Positions 18,829-27,645 of a stretch of DNA of 64,000 nt are shown here, in pieces. A model generated the notes under the pieces. It worked only from the letters and a program-made list of their open reading frames with translations. It searched no databases and was not told where the DNA came from. The translations under genes and the position numbers were made by a program. Source of the DNA: Gordonibacter sp. Marseille-P4307 (GTDB lineage Bacteria; Actinomycetota; Coriobacteriia; Coriobacteriales; Eggerthellaceae); NCBI RefSeq assembly GCF_900604965.1, contig NZ_UWPD01000001.1:1132642-1196641 (forward strand), written 5' to 3'. Within the stretch, counting starts at the first letter, position 1. Every line of letters begins with the position of its first letter.

Positions 18829-19185
18829 CTATCCGCTGGTTTTCAGCCGCTCCTTGTATCCTTCGCCCCAGGCCCACAGGGCGTCGAGCACGGGCTCGAG
18901 CGTCTTGCCCAGCTCGGTGAGCGAATACTCCACACGCGGGGGAACCTCGGCGTACACCTCGCGGTGAACGAGGCCCCGCGCTTCCATAGTACGGAGGTTC
19001 GAGGTGAGTACCTTCTGCGACACCTTGCCGATGGAGCGTTGCAGCTCCTTGAAGCGCATGGTGTCGTTGAGCACGAGGTCGCGCAGGATGAGCACCTGCC
19101 ATTTATTGCCGATCAGCGAAAGCGTCGTTTCCACGGGACAAGGCGGCAGCGATTCGAGAACCGCCTCGTTCTTCGCTATCCCCAT
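18829..19185 (-). CDS. HxlR-family winged-helix transcriptional regulator
   Basis: A 118-residue one-domain regulator. The family signature CPVETTLSLIGNKWQVLILRD begins at about residue 16, and the winged helix continues through MRFKELQRSIGKVSQKVLTSNL (recognition helix) and VEYSLTELGKTLEPVLDALWAWG. HxlR proteins respond to reactive electrophiles or redox stress through cysteines; a single N-terminal Cys (C16) is seen here. It is divergent from the sirtuin/macrodomain pair across about 240 bases and is the obvious candidate to control them. It is the first gene inside the tRNA-bracketed island. Confidence 0.9.
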   Translation of the reverse strand: MGIAKNEAVLESLPPCPVETTLSLIGNKWQVLILRDLVLNDTMRFKELQRSIGKVSQKVLTSNLRTMEARGLVHREVYAEVPPRVEYSLTELGKTLEPVLDALWAWGEGYKERLKTSG

Positions 19186-19228
19186 AGTCTAACCACATCC
19201 TAAACCCCTGTTTAAGTACATTAGTTAC

Positions 19229-19256
19229 AAAAAGGTACCTACAGCACTATATTGTG
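19229..19256. promoter_or_regulatory. Candidate operator between hxlR-type gene and sirtuin
   Basis: The AT-rich divergent spacer has the perfect palindrome AGGTACCT next to the imperfect 14-bp palindrome GCACTATATTGTGC. Either could be the regulator's binding site; assignment is inference. Confidence 0.3.
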
Positions 19257-19425
19257 CCTACTTTCTATCGGTATGCAACGATTCTAGTATTCGCATCGAT
19301 AGAAATCAACGGAACGCCGATGTCGGACGAAAAGGGAAAGGGCGCATCGCGCCGATCCCAGCCGTCGCAGCCGGGCGATTGTCGAAGGACGGGAGGGCAA
19401 CCGGTACGGAAACAACCTGGGACGC

Positions 19426-20235
19426 TTGAAGGAAGCTATCGAGAGCGCCGACGCGATCGTCGTGGGAGCGGGTGCGGGCTTGTCAACCGCGGCCGGCTTC
19501 ACGTATGCGGGGGAGCGCTTCGAGAGGCTGTTCGGAGACTTCGCCGCGAAGTACGGTATCCGCGACATGTATTCGGGCGGGTTCTTCCCGTTCGCCGCGC
19601 CCGAAGAGCGGTGGGCGTGGTGGAGCCGCCATATCTGGTGCAACCGCTACGAGCCGGCGCCCGAAGACGCCTACGGGAAGCTCCTCGAGCTGCTGGACGG
19701 CAGGGATTTCTTCGTGCTGACCACCAACGTCGACCATCAGTTCCAACAGGCGGGCTTTCCTCGGGAGCGGCTGTTCTACACCCAGGGCGACTACGGTTTG
19801 TGGCAGTGCAGCGAACCATGCCACGACATCACCTACGACAACTACGCTGCGGTGAAGCGCATGGTGGAAGAGCAGCGCGGTATGCGCGTTCCCAGCGAGT
19901 TGGTGCCCACGTGCCCCCGCTGCGGCAAGCCCATGACCATGAACCTGCGCGCGGACGGGACCTTCGTGGAGGATGCCGGTTGGCGCGCGGCGGCTGCGCG
20001 TTACCGGGCGTTTCTCGAGGCGCACGAAACGGGGAGAGTGCTCTATCTGGAGCTGGGCGTGGGCATGAACACCCCGATCATCATCAAGTACCCTTTCTAC
20101 CGGCGCGTTTACGAGAACCCCGAGGCTATCTACGCCTGCGTGAACTACGGCGAGGCGTACACGGTCGTCGAGATTCGAGACCGTTCGATCGTGCTGGATG
20201 CGGATATCGACGCGGTGCTGGGCGAGCTGCTTTGA
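19426..20235 (+). CDS. Class M sirtuin (SirTM-type ADP-ribosyltransferase), Sir2 family
   Basis: The visible protein is 269 residues. The NAD site is GAGAGLSTAAG (14-24), followed by TTNVDHQF (99-106). The position of the catalytic His of deacetylases is Gln120 (YTQGDYG), the mark of macrodomain-linked sirtuins that ADP-ribosylate a lipoylated GcvH-like carrier. Zinc ligands are C128, C132, C163 and C166. The start is uncertain: TTG at 19426 is the first usual start in frame, without a good ribosome site, while an ATG at 19320 lies in another frame. A small frameshift near the 5' end cannot be excluded. The zinc macrodomain gene follows after 23 bases, the known partner arrangement. Confidence 0.88.
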   Translation: MKEAIESADAIVVGAGAGLSTAAGFTYAGERFERLFGDFAAKYGIRDMYSGGFFPFAAPEERWAWWSRHIWCNRYEPAPEDAYGKLLELLDGRDFFVLTTNVDHQFQQAGFPRERLFYTQGDYGLWQCSEPCHDITYDNYAAVKRMVEEQRGMRVPSELVPTCPRCGKPMTMNLRADGTFVEDAGWRAAAARYRAFLEAHETGRVLYLELGVGMNTPIIIKYPFYRRVYENPEAIYACVNYGEAYTVVEIRDRSIVLDADIDAVLGELL

Positions 20236-20258
20236 TCGGGGGATTGAGGAGGATGCGC

Positions 20259-21044
20259 ATGGAATCTGGAAGGAAACGACATCTGCTCGAAGAGCTCGTG
20301 AAGGGCCTTAGCGCCGAGCGGGGCATCGCCGCGCCGACGGCCGTCAACGAAGACGGGCTTTGTGATGCGTTCCGGGCGCTGGTGAACACGCGTCCTGTAT
20401 GGGCGGCCGACACTCGCTGGATCGAGATGCAAGACGAGCTTCTGACGGGCATGATCGCCGAGGCCGGGATATGCGGCATCGATTCCACCGAAGCCGTTTC
20501 CGACGATGGGCTCGTCCGGTTGTGGCGCGGCGACATCACGACACTCGACGTCGATGCCATCGTGAACGCGGCCAACAGCCGGATGCTCGGATGCTGGGTG
20601 CCCGGGCACCACTGCATCGACAACGCCATCCACACCTTCGCCGGCGTCCAACTGCGAGCCGAATGCGCTTGCATCATGGAGGAGCAGGGCTGCGACGAGC
20701 CTACGGGTGCGGCCAAGATCACCGCCGCTTACAACCTGCCTTCCCGGCACGTCATCCACACGGTGGGCCCCATCGCCGACGGCCGGCCGAACGACGCGCA
20801 TCGCATGCAGCTGGCATCGTGCTACCGCAGCTGCCTCGATCTTGCCGCGAAGTGCGGACTTCGCTCCATCGGCTTTTGCTGCATCAGTACCGGCATATTC
20901 GGGTTTCCCCAGAAGGAGGCGGCGCGAGTCGCGGTCGATGCGGAGCGCGGCTGGCTTGAGTCGCACGGCGGCATGACGGTGGTGTTCGACGTGTTCTCCG
21001 AGACGGATTACGCTATCTATCGGAGACTGCTGCTCGGTCGATAG
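20259..21044 (+). CDS. Zinc macrodomain protein, predicted ADP-ribosylglycohydrolase
   Basis: A 261-residue protein. A helical N-terminal part (1-85) precedes the macrodomain, which starts at LVRLWRGDITTLDVDAIVNAANS (85-107). The zinc-macro signature is GCWVPGHHCIDNAIH, with C112, H117 and C119 as likely ligands, then PTGAAKITAAYNLP and CCISTGIFGFP (substrate loop). In Staphylococcus and Streptococcus such proteins remove ADP-ribose added by the neighbouring SirTM. ATG 20259 is chosen because GGAGGA ends seven bases before; ATG 20253 would abut it. No lipoate ligase or GcvH-like gene follows, unlike the described operons. Confidence 0.88.
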   Translation: MESGRKRHLLEELVKGLSAERGIAAPTAVNEDGLCDAFRALVNTRPVWAADTRWIEMQDELLTGMIAEAGICGIDSTEAVSDDGLVRLWRGDITTLDVDAIVNAANSRMLGCWVPGHHCIDNAIHTFAGVQLRAECACIMEEQGCDEPTGAAKITAAYNLPSRHVIHTVGPIADGRPNDAHRMQLASCYRSCLDLAAKCGLRSIGFCCISTGIFGFPQKEAARVAVDAERGWLESHGGMTVVFDVFSETDYAIYRRLLLGR

Positions 21045-21167
21045 GGCGACGTCCCGTCGGGGCGGGGTGGCGGATCGGAGTCCCGTTGCCCGCTTCGGCT
21101 TCGTCGAATGCCGCGCACCTTCCGACGAAAACAATGCGGGAGGGGAGGCTGCATGGGAAAGACCTGA

Positions 21168-21945
21168 TCAGCGCGTTTCGGGAATCGCGATATTCGACTG
21201 GTATGACTGAATGTGGTTGTAGGCGATTCGGTGCCAGTCGTCCGCGACGCTTCCGTCGCTGTTCGCAAAGAAGCTCGAGTTCATATACCGAACGAGGACG
21301 AACTCGCATGTTTTCTGGTCGAACCCGTTGCTCCTGGTGAAATCTATGATATTTCCGGCGTTCCGAACGACTGCGGCTTCCAGGATCGGCAGCGTCAGCT
21401 CGTTGACCGGAACTTTCATATTGGGTTTATCGAGAAAGCCGCCCTTTTCCTTGGTGTGCACAGAGAGATCGCTTAAGGTTCCGTTGGTGACGCACTTCAC
21501 CCTGCGGATATCCGAGAGCCTTATCCGGTGCTTAGCTCCTATTAGGTGGCCGTCCCTTATGTAGATGTCCTTCTCGGCCAGGCTGGATGTGATCTTCAGA
21601 TCCAGGTTGTCGGTATTCTCGGGGAACTCCCCGGTGAGCTTGCTCTCCGCAAAGGCGATAAGGGTAGACTTCGTCTTTCGAACGTTGTGGTATTCCCCGT
21701 CGTCATGCATATCCGTCTGAATCTCGCCGATGTCTTTTCCCTCGAAATCACGGAAAGTCACCGTATAGCTTCGATTCGAGTTGCAGCATCCAAGAAGAAA
21801 AATCGAACCGACCTCCGAGAGCCTCACATCAACTGACTTCTTCCCATCGGTCGGTGCATAGGTGACGCTTTTCTCATAAACATGCAGGCGGTATCGTCCC
21901 GGAGCATCGTAGTGAACTCCAGCATTTTCAAAAAACCGGCTTCAT
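21168..21945 (-). pseudogene. Low-GC orphan protein gene with a frameshift near its start
   Basis: The main frame (21168-21827) gives 219 residues, but homologous-looking coding sequence continues upstream in frame to a T6 run at 21935-21930 (minus strand). An ATG at 21945 with GGAGGG three to four bases before it enters the wrong frame at that run; removing one T joins MKPVF to ENAGVHYDAPGRYRL and gives 258 residues. The product is soluble, beta-rich looking, rich in Asn, Asp and Lys, and clearly lower in GC than the flanks. I recognise no family. The shift may be real decay, phase variation, slippage or a sequencing error. Confidence 0.55.
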
Positions 21946-21954
21946 TTTCCCTCC

Positions 21955-22403
21955 AGCAAGTTCGCGCTTACGCTGTCGATCAGCTGCGCAGGGTCGATTC
22001 CAGAATATGATCGTGCAGGACGGCAACTCTTCGCCAAAGGCTCTGGGAAACCGCAAATCGGAACAGGCGCCGCATCGGAAGGACTCTCTGCGCTGCCTGG
22101 GCCATGCGAGGGCCCGCCCGCCGGACACAGCTCCCCGCACGCGGCAGCGACGTCAGGCGAATCCGTGCTGTAGATGAGGCGGCACCGTCGTCGCATGCGC
22201 GTCCCGTCCGACCGAGGCCACGGCAAACACGATGGCCGTGGCCGCCTCGGGCACACGAAACGCGAGGATGTGGTCTTTGTTTGACTTTCGAGGTCAGAGA
22301 AGCGTGATTGAGACCCTCGGGCAGCGGGACGATGAGCGTTTCATTGATCGATCCAGGTTTCCCCGTGCGGCTCTCTCCTGCAACCAGTCTGGCCAACGCA
22401 TCA
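21955..22403. other. Gene-poor island segment, possible decayed coding DNA
   Basis: About 450 bases without a convincing gene. On the minus strand one frame ends at 21942 with its TGA overlapping the ATG of the frameshifted orphan; its last residues (DPAQLIDSVSANLLEGK) look protein-like, so this may be the tail of an upstream partner whose 5' part is lost. Other frames here show only high-GC shadow composition. Confidence 0.3.
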
Positions 22404-22436
22404 TTTGCAAAACATGAAGAAATTAGATTAAACTAA
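22404..22436 (+). promoter_or_regulatory. Candidate promoter/operator of the ABC exporter
   Basis: TTGCAA (22404-22409), a 16-bp spacer and GATTAA form a weak promoter. Overlapping it is the near-palindrome TTAGATTAAACTAA (arms TTAG/CTAA), of the kind bound by TetR or MarR proteins. No such regulator gene is adjacent. Confidence 0.35.
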
Positions 22437-22481
22437 CTATCGAGATTCCCGAAGATGAAAATTCGATAGGAGGGATGGGTC

Positions 22482-24293
22482 ATGGCTGAAGCGGGGGAGA
22501 AGAGGCGAAGCGACCTTTCTGTACTGCTCGGGTACGCAGGCAACCGCCGCGGCCTCACCTTCTTGGGGCTGGGGCTTTCCGCCGTCGCCATGTTGCTCGG
22601 CATGGCGCCCTATGTGTGCATCTGGCTGGTAGTGCGCGATCTCGTTGCCGTTGCGCCGGACTGGGGTACCGCGAGCGACATCTACGCGTACGGTTGGATG
22701 GCGTTCGGCTTCGCTGTAGCGAGCATCGCGGTGTATTTCGCCGCGCTCATGTGCACGCACCTGGCAGCATTCCGAACGGCGTCGAATATCAGAAAACAGG
22801 GCATGGCGCACCTGATGAACGCGCCGCTTGGGTACTTCGACAACAACGCGAGCGGCCTCATCCGCAACCGCCTGGACGGAGCGTCCGCCGAGACCGAGAC
22901 GCTGCTCGCGCACAACCTGGCCGACATCGCGGGCACCGTCACCATGCTCGTGGGCATGATCGCGCTCATGCTCGCGTTCGACTGGCGCATGGGTGCCGCG
23001 TGCCTGATGGCTGCCGTTATCTCGATCGTCGCGATGTTCTCAATGATGGGTGGCAAGAACGCGGGTCTCATAGCCGAGTACCAGGCGGCGCAGGACCGCA
23101 TGAGCAAAGCGGGCGTCGAGTACGTGCGCGGCATCCCCGTGGTGAAGGTTTTCCAGCAGACGGTGAACTCGTTCAAGGCGTTCAAGGAGGCGATCGACGA
23201 TTACAGCGACAAGGCCGGCTATTATCAGGATAGCGTCTGCCGCGTCCCCCAGTCGATAAATCTCACCTTCACCGAGGGCGCATTCGCGTTCCTGGTGCCT
23301 GTGGCGTTGCTGCTGGCCCCCGGCGTCCTCGCGTCGGGCGACTTCGCCGGCTTCGTCACCGACTTTGCGTTCTATGCGGTGTTCTCCGCCATCATCTCCA
23401 CCGCGCTCGCCAAGATCATGTTCGCATCAGCCGGCATAATGCTGGCCGGCACGGCGCTCGGGCGAATTCGCCAGATTACGGACGCGCCCGTGCTCGAAAT
23501 CTCCGATGTTCCCATCGAGCCGCAGAGCAACCGAGTCGAGTTCAGGGATGTGACATTCATCTATGAAGGAGCGACTAAGCCTGCCTTGAAGAACGTATCG
23601 TTCACGGTCGAGCCGGGCCAGACGGTCGCACTCGTGGGGCCCTCCGGTGGCGGCAAGACCACGGCGGCGAGTCTCATCCCGCGCTTCTGGGACGTCTCGG
23701 CCGGAGCGGTCGAGGTGGGCGGTGTGGATGTGCGGCGGGTGGACCCGCATGTGCTTATGGGTCAGATGGCCTTCGTGTTCCAGAACAGCCGCCTGTTCAA
23801 GACGTCGATCCTCGAAAATGTCCGCGCCGCGCGTCCCGGGGCCTCGCGTGAGGAAGTTGAAGCAGCGCTGGCCGAAGCGCAGTGCGCAGACATCGTCGCC
23901 AAGCTACCCGAAGGTATCGACACGAAGATCGGCACGGAGGGCACCTATCTCTCCGGTGGCGAGCAGCAGCGCATCACCCTCGCGCGCGCCATCCTGAAGG
24001 ACGCGCCTATCGTGGTGCTCGACGAGGCGACCGCCTTCGCCGACCCCGAGAACGAGGCTCTCATCCAGAAGGCGTTCGCCGTGCTCGCCCGAAATCGCAC
24101 GGTCATCATGATCGCGCACCGTCTGTCTACCGTAGTGGGCGTAGACAAGATCGTTGTGCTCGCCTCGGGAGAGGTGGTCGAAACCGGAACGCATGACGAA
24201 CTCGTGGGCTCCGGCGGCCTCTACTCCCGCATGTGGGAGGACTATAACAAGGCCGCGAAATGGCGAATAGCAAGCGATGGGGAGGTGGCGTAA
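22482..24293 (+). CDS. ABC exporter half-transporter (permease-ATPase), subunit 1
   Basis: A 603-residue half-transporter: an N-terminal six-helix domain (about 20-320) fused to an ATPase. Walker A is GPSGGGKTT, the signature LSGGEQQR, and Walker B IVVLDEATAFADPEN. The variant ATAFADPE after the catalytic Glu (ATSALD in most exporters) is seen in heterodimeric metallophore- or drug-type ABC pairs; that link is inference. The H-loop is IAHRLST. ATG 22482 follows AGGAGGG. The stop TAA directly abuts the ATG of the second subunit. The substrate is unknown. Confidence 0.9.
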   Translation: MAEAGEKRRSDLSVLLGYAGNRRGLTFLGLGLSAVAMLLGMAPYVCIWLVVRDLVAVAPDWGTASDIYAYGWMAFGFAVASIAVYFAALMCTHLAAFRTASNIRKQGMAHLMNAPLGYFDNNASGLIRNRLDGASAETETLLAHNLADIAGTVTMLVGMIALMLAFDWRMGAACLMAAVISIVAMFSMMGGKNAGLIAEYQAAQDRMSKAGVEYVRGIPVVKVFQQTVNSFKAFKEAIDDYSDKAGYYQDSVCRVPQSINLTFTEGAFAFLVPVALLLAPGVLASGDFAGFVTDFAFYAVFSAIISTALAKIMFASAGIMLAGTALGRIRQITDAPVLEISDVPIEPQSNRVEFRDVTFIYEGATKPALKNVSFTVEPGQTVALVGPSGGGKTTAASLIPRFWDVSAGAVEVGGVDVRRVDPHVLMGQMAFVFQNSRLFKTSILENVRAARPGASREEVEAALAEAQCADIVAKLPEGIDTKIGTEGTYLSGGEQQRITLARAILKDAPIVVLDEATAFADPENEALIQKAFAVLARNRTVIMIAHRLSTVVGVDKIVVLASGEVVETGTHDELVGSGGLYSRMWEDYNKAAKWRIASDGEVA

Positions 24294-26063
24294 ATGTTCG
24301 GAAGAGACTTCCAAAGAAAGTACGCGCTTTCCGACCAGGGCGTCGCAACCACGAAGAAGGGCACGTTGTGGACTGTCGTCGTGAACTTGGTGGCCATGGC
24401 GGGCATGGGCATCCTCTACGCGCTCATGACACAGTTCATGGGAACTCTCTCCGATGGGGCGAAGCTTCCGGGCATCGCGGAGTTCGTCCTGCTCACGCTT
24501 GCGTTCGTGATGCTTTCCTTCGTCACTCACCACCAGCAGTACAAGGCCACTTACGGCCTGGTCTACGAGGAGGTGAAAACCATGCGCGTAAGCCTCGCCG
24601 AGCGCCTGCGCAAGCTGCCGCTGAGCTTCTTCGGCAAGCGCGACCTGGCTGACCTCACCGAGACCGTCATGGGCGACGTGAACCGCATGGAACACGTGTG
24701 GTCGCACGTGCTGGGCTACCTCTACGGCAGCTACATCTCCACGGCCATCATCGCCGTCATGCTCCTGGCCATGGATTGGAGATTGGCCGTAGCGTGCCTG
24801 TGGGGCGTGCCGACAGCCTTTTTGCTGCTGTTCGGCAGCCGCAAAATGTCGGAGCGCAACGCCGCCGCGACGAAAGCGGCAGCACTGGAGGTGTCCGACG
24901 CCATCCAGGAGACGCTCGAGAACATCCGCGAGATCCACGCGACCAACCAGGAGCAACGCTACCTCGATGACCTGAATGCGAAGATCGACGCGCACGAGCG
25001 CACGATGATCAAAGGCGAGTTGGCGACCGGTCTGTTCGTGAACGGCGCGAGCGTCATTATGCGGCTTGGCGTGGCCACCACCATTCTCGCGGGTGCGAAC
25101 CTCATCCTGTCGGGACAGGTAGGCTTCATGACCCTGTTCCTGTTCCTGCTCGTTATCACACGCATCTACGCGCCGTTCGACCAGAGCCTCGCGCTTATCG
25201 CCGAGGTGTTCCTCTCGCAGGTGTCTGCCAATCGCCTTATGGAAATCTACGACACGCCCATCGCTGAAGGCGCCGAGACCTTCGCGCCTGCGGGTCACGA
25301 CATCGTGTTCAAGAACGTCGGCTTCGCCTACGACAACGAACGGGTTTTGAAGGGCGTCAGTTTCACGGCCAAGGAAGGCGAGGTGACGGCGCTCGTGGGG
25401 CCCTCCGGCTCGGGCAAGAGCACGTGTGCCCGTCTGGCAGCGCGCCTGTGGGATGCCACGGAAGGCTCCATCGAAGTGGGCGGCGTGGACATCTCCACGA
25501 TCGATCCCGAGGTGCTGCTGGGCGACTACTCCATGGTGTTCCAAGACGTCACGCTGTTCGACGACACGGTCATGGCGAACATCCGCCTCGGCAAGCTCGG
25601 GGCCACCGACGAGGAGGTGCTTGCGGCGGCGAGCGCGGCTAACTGCGACGAGTTCGTGGATAAGCTGCCAGATGGCTACGGCACGCCCATCGGCGAGAAC
25701 GGGGCGCGACTCTCCGGCGGTGAGCGCCAGCGCATCTCGATCGCGCGCGCCCTGCTGAAGGATGCGCCCGTCGTGTTGCTCGACGAGGCTACGGCCTCGC
25801 TCGACGTGGAGAACGAGACGAAGGTGCAAGGCGCGCTTTCCCGTCTGCTCGCGGGCAAGACCGTGCTCGTCATCGCGCACCGCATGCGCACCGTGGAGGC
25901 TGCCGACAAGATCGTAGTGCTCGCGGATGGCAGGGTCGTCGAGGAGGGCGCGCCCGCCGACCTGCTTGCGAAGGAGGACGGCATCTTCGCCCGCATGCGC
26001 CAACTGCAGTCGGCAAGTGCGAATTGGAGCCTGTGGGACCCGACGCGACGGGCCGAGTGGTGA
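24294..26063 (+). CDS. ABC exporter half-transporter (permease-ATPase), subunit 2
   Basis: A 589-residue partner with six membrane helices (about 20-310) and a C-terminal ATPase: Walker A GPSGSGKST, signature LSGGERQR, Walker B VVLLDEATASLDVEN, H-loop IAHRMRT. The canonical signature contrasts with subunit 1 and fits a heterodimer with one degenerate and one consensus site. It starts at the ATG immediately after the stop of subunit 1. A decayed methyltransferase follows 36 bases later, so the original operon probably had three genes. Confidence 0.9.
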   Translation: MFGRDFQRKYALSDQGVATTKKGTLWTVVVNLVAMAGMGILYALMTQFMGTLSDGAKLPGIAEFVLLTLAFVMLSFVTHHQQYKATYGLVYEEVKTMRVSLAERLRKLPLSFFGKRDLADLTETVMGDVNRMEHVWSHVLGYLYGSYISTAIIAVMLLAMDWRLAVACLWGVPTAFLLLFGSRKMSERNAAATKAAALEVSDAIQETLENIREIHATNQEQRYLDDLNAKIDAHERTMIKGELATGLFVNGASVIMRLGVATTILAGANLILSGQVGFMTLFLFLLVITRIYAPFDQSLALIAEVFLSQVSANRLMEIYDTPIAEGAETFAPAGHDIVFKNVGFAYDNERVLKGVSFTAKEGEVTALVGPSGSGKSTCARLAARLWDATEGSIEVGGVDISTIDPEVLLGDYSMVFQDVTLFDDTVMANIRLGKLGATDEEVLAAASAANCDEFVDKLPDGYGTPIGENGARLSGGERQRISIARALLKDAPVVLLDEATASLDVENETKVQGALSRLLAGKTVLVIAHRMRTVEAADKIVVLADGRVVEEGAPADLLAKEDGIFARMRQLQSASANWSLWDPTRRAEW

Positions 26064-26099
26064 AATCCAAGCGTAAGTTGCAACGAGAAAGAGACTGCC

Positions 26100-26540
26100 A
26101 TGGACATTCGGTTCGACGACATCTAGGAAACCGCGCTCGTGACGCTGGCCATCCGAGCCAGCGAGACGGCGCGGCTGCCTCGCGGGCGCGACTACGTCGT
26201 CGTGATGGAGGGCGTGCCCGAGTACTTCACCAAGGAGCAGACGGCGGCGTGCCTTCATATGCTCTGCGACAGCTTTCCGCACGGCTGGCTTGTATGCGAG
26301 ATGAATCATCCGTCCATGGCCAAGCTCTCCGACAAACATGACGCCATCAAGAACACGAACGCCACCTTCAAGTGGGGTACGGAGTCGGGCGAGGAGTTCG
26401 CCGGGCTCGAGCCGCGCTTACGGCTCGTATCCGAGCAGAGCTACAACGTCGAGATGCGCAAGCACACGCTGCGCGGGAGGCTCTTCGCCGCCACCGTTGG
26501 CAAGAACCTGAACAACCGCCTGGCCGTCTTCCGCTGGTAA
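26100..26540 (+). pseudogene. Decayed LCM-family (TcmP-like) SAM methyltransferase
   Basis: An ATG at 26100 begins MDIRFDDI, followed by an in-frame TAG at 26124 and then, in the same frame, ETALVTLAIRASETARL. This resembles the start of leucine-carboxyl-methyltransferase-like proteins. The frame jumps to the domain's second half (YVVVMEGVPEYFTKEQTAA through NNRLAVFRW at 26540). The intervening SAM-binding stretch of roughly 100 residues is missing, so an internal deletion accompanies the nonsense codon. A fresh start at GTG 26139 would give 133 residues without the SAM site. It lies directly downstream of the ABC pair. Family assignment is by motif memory. Confidence 0.6.
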
Positions 26541-26994
26541 GCCGCTTCAGAGCGATGTCGGCGGAAGCTCCTCGCATGCGGTTTGCGTCAGCTTTCGGCT
26601 CTGATGATAGATGGTCAGCGTGGAACACGCGCTGACCTGCATGGCAAGGTCCTCCTTTATGTTGATCGACCATGCAGAGAAGGGACAACCAAGGAGACAG
26701 GTTGCCGATGCGGGGCTCCCGTGCGCCCGCGGCTACCCGACGGGGCTGTGTTTTCATCTCTGACCGGATGACTAAAGGAGCATCGAGTTCTTCTATACTG
26801 TGGGGCAGGACGACCGAAGGGACGCGAATGGCAAACCGGCTCACCGGCACATGCACCGATGAGTACCGTCCGGAGACGGGGTAGCCCAAGTTGTTGCCGA
26901 GCCGGAGCTTGGCTGCAAAACGCTGAACCGCCGGGCACAAGACCGTAAGGATGGGCTGTCGGACGCCAAGCTCATCGGGGTCGAAGAGGCCGGG
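26541..26994. other. Gene-poor stretch with hairpins and an orphan promoter-like site
   Basis: About 450 bases with no supportable gene. It contains a perfect 8-bp stem GGTCAGCG/CGCTGACC at 26613-26637, an inverted CTGCATGG/CCATGCAG pair near 26640-26675, and a TATACT at 26793-26798 followed by GAAGGGA and an ATG at 26828 that opens only 18 codons. The last could be the surviving 5' tip of a deleted gene. Confidence 0.35.
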
Positions 26995-27645
26995 ATGGTT
27001 GGGCGGACATTGCGAGCCGAGCACGGAGAGGTGCGCTACTGGGCGCCCGCGAACCCCGACCCAACGAGGCGCTGGATGGCCTTCCCGCCCGGCCTCTCGG
27101 CTGACCACACTCTGTTCGACTCGAAGTTCGCCCACTTCGCGAGGCGGTGGAACCTCGTTGCATGGGGCGCTCCCGGTCACGGGCTATCCCGACCGTGGAG
27201 GGGGAGGCTCGACCTCGACGACGTGGCCGGTGCGCTCCATTCGATCCTCGGCGAGTGTGGGGCGACGAGCCCCATCCTCGTCGGCCAGTCGCTTGGCGGT
27301 TACGTCGCGCAGGTTTATATCGACCTATTCCCCGGACGCGTCGCCGCCTTCGTCTCCGTCGGCTCGTCCCCCCCTGCAGCGGCGCTACTACAAGGGGTGG
27401 CACCTTGCCGTGCTGCGCCACATGGAGGGGCTGTGCCGGCTCTGGGGCACCGAGGGCTTCTTGCGCGCCCAGATTGCGGGGAACTGCTCGACCACCGAAC
27501 ACGGCCGGGCGAGCATGATCCGGCAGATCGAGCGATACTCGAAGCGCGTTTCGAAAGCGGCCTGCGCTCCGATAACCGATGGCCTGCATCGACGTCTGCC
27601 CGTCATCCGCGCATCATCCTACTCGCCATGCGGGATGCGGAAATA
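26995..27645 (+). pseudogene. Frameshifted alpha/beta hydrolase
   Basis: From ATG 26995 the frame encodes a typical hydrolase N-terminal half: FPPGLSADHTLF, VAWGAPGHGLS (oxyanion and GxxGHG region) and the nucleophile elbow VGQSLGGYVAQ, with Ser in GQSLG. At a C7 run (27368-27374) the similarity passes to another frame, where PLQRRYYKGWHLAVLRHMEG and following residues continue a cap-like helical segment. The C-terminal catalytic Asp and His region is not recognisable before the convergent fic gene at 27619. It is therefore both frameshifted and probably 3'-truncated. Confidence 0.55.

Noticed and set aside
19254-20258. N-terminal part of a long frame that continues into the macrodomain gene, suggesting a fusion
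   Set aside because: The upstream part is Arg/Gly-rich shadow of the sirtuin frame, and the macrodomain has its own start and ribosome site.
26124-26126. TAG as a recoded sense codon (for example pyrrolysine) in the methyltransferase
   Set aside because: The same gene also lacks its SAM-binding half, so simple decay explains it better.
23904-26339. 811-codon open frame on the minus strand
   Set aside because: Antisense shadow of the ABC exporter genes.
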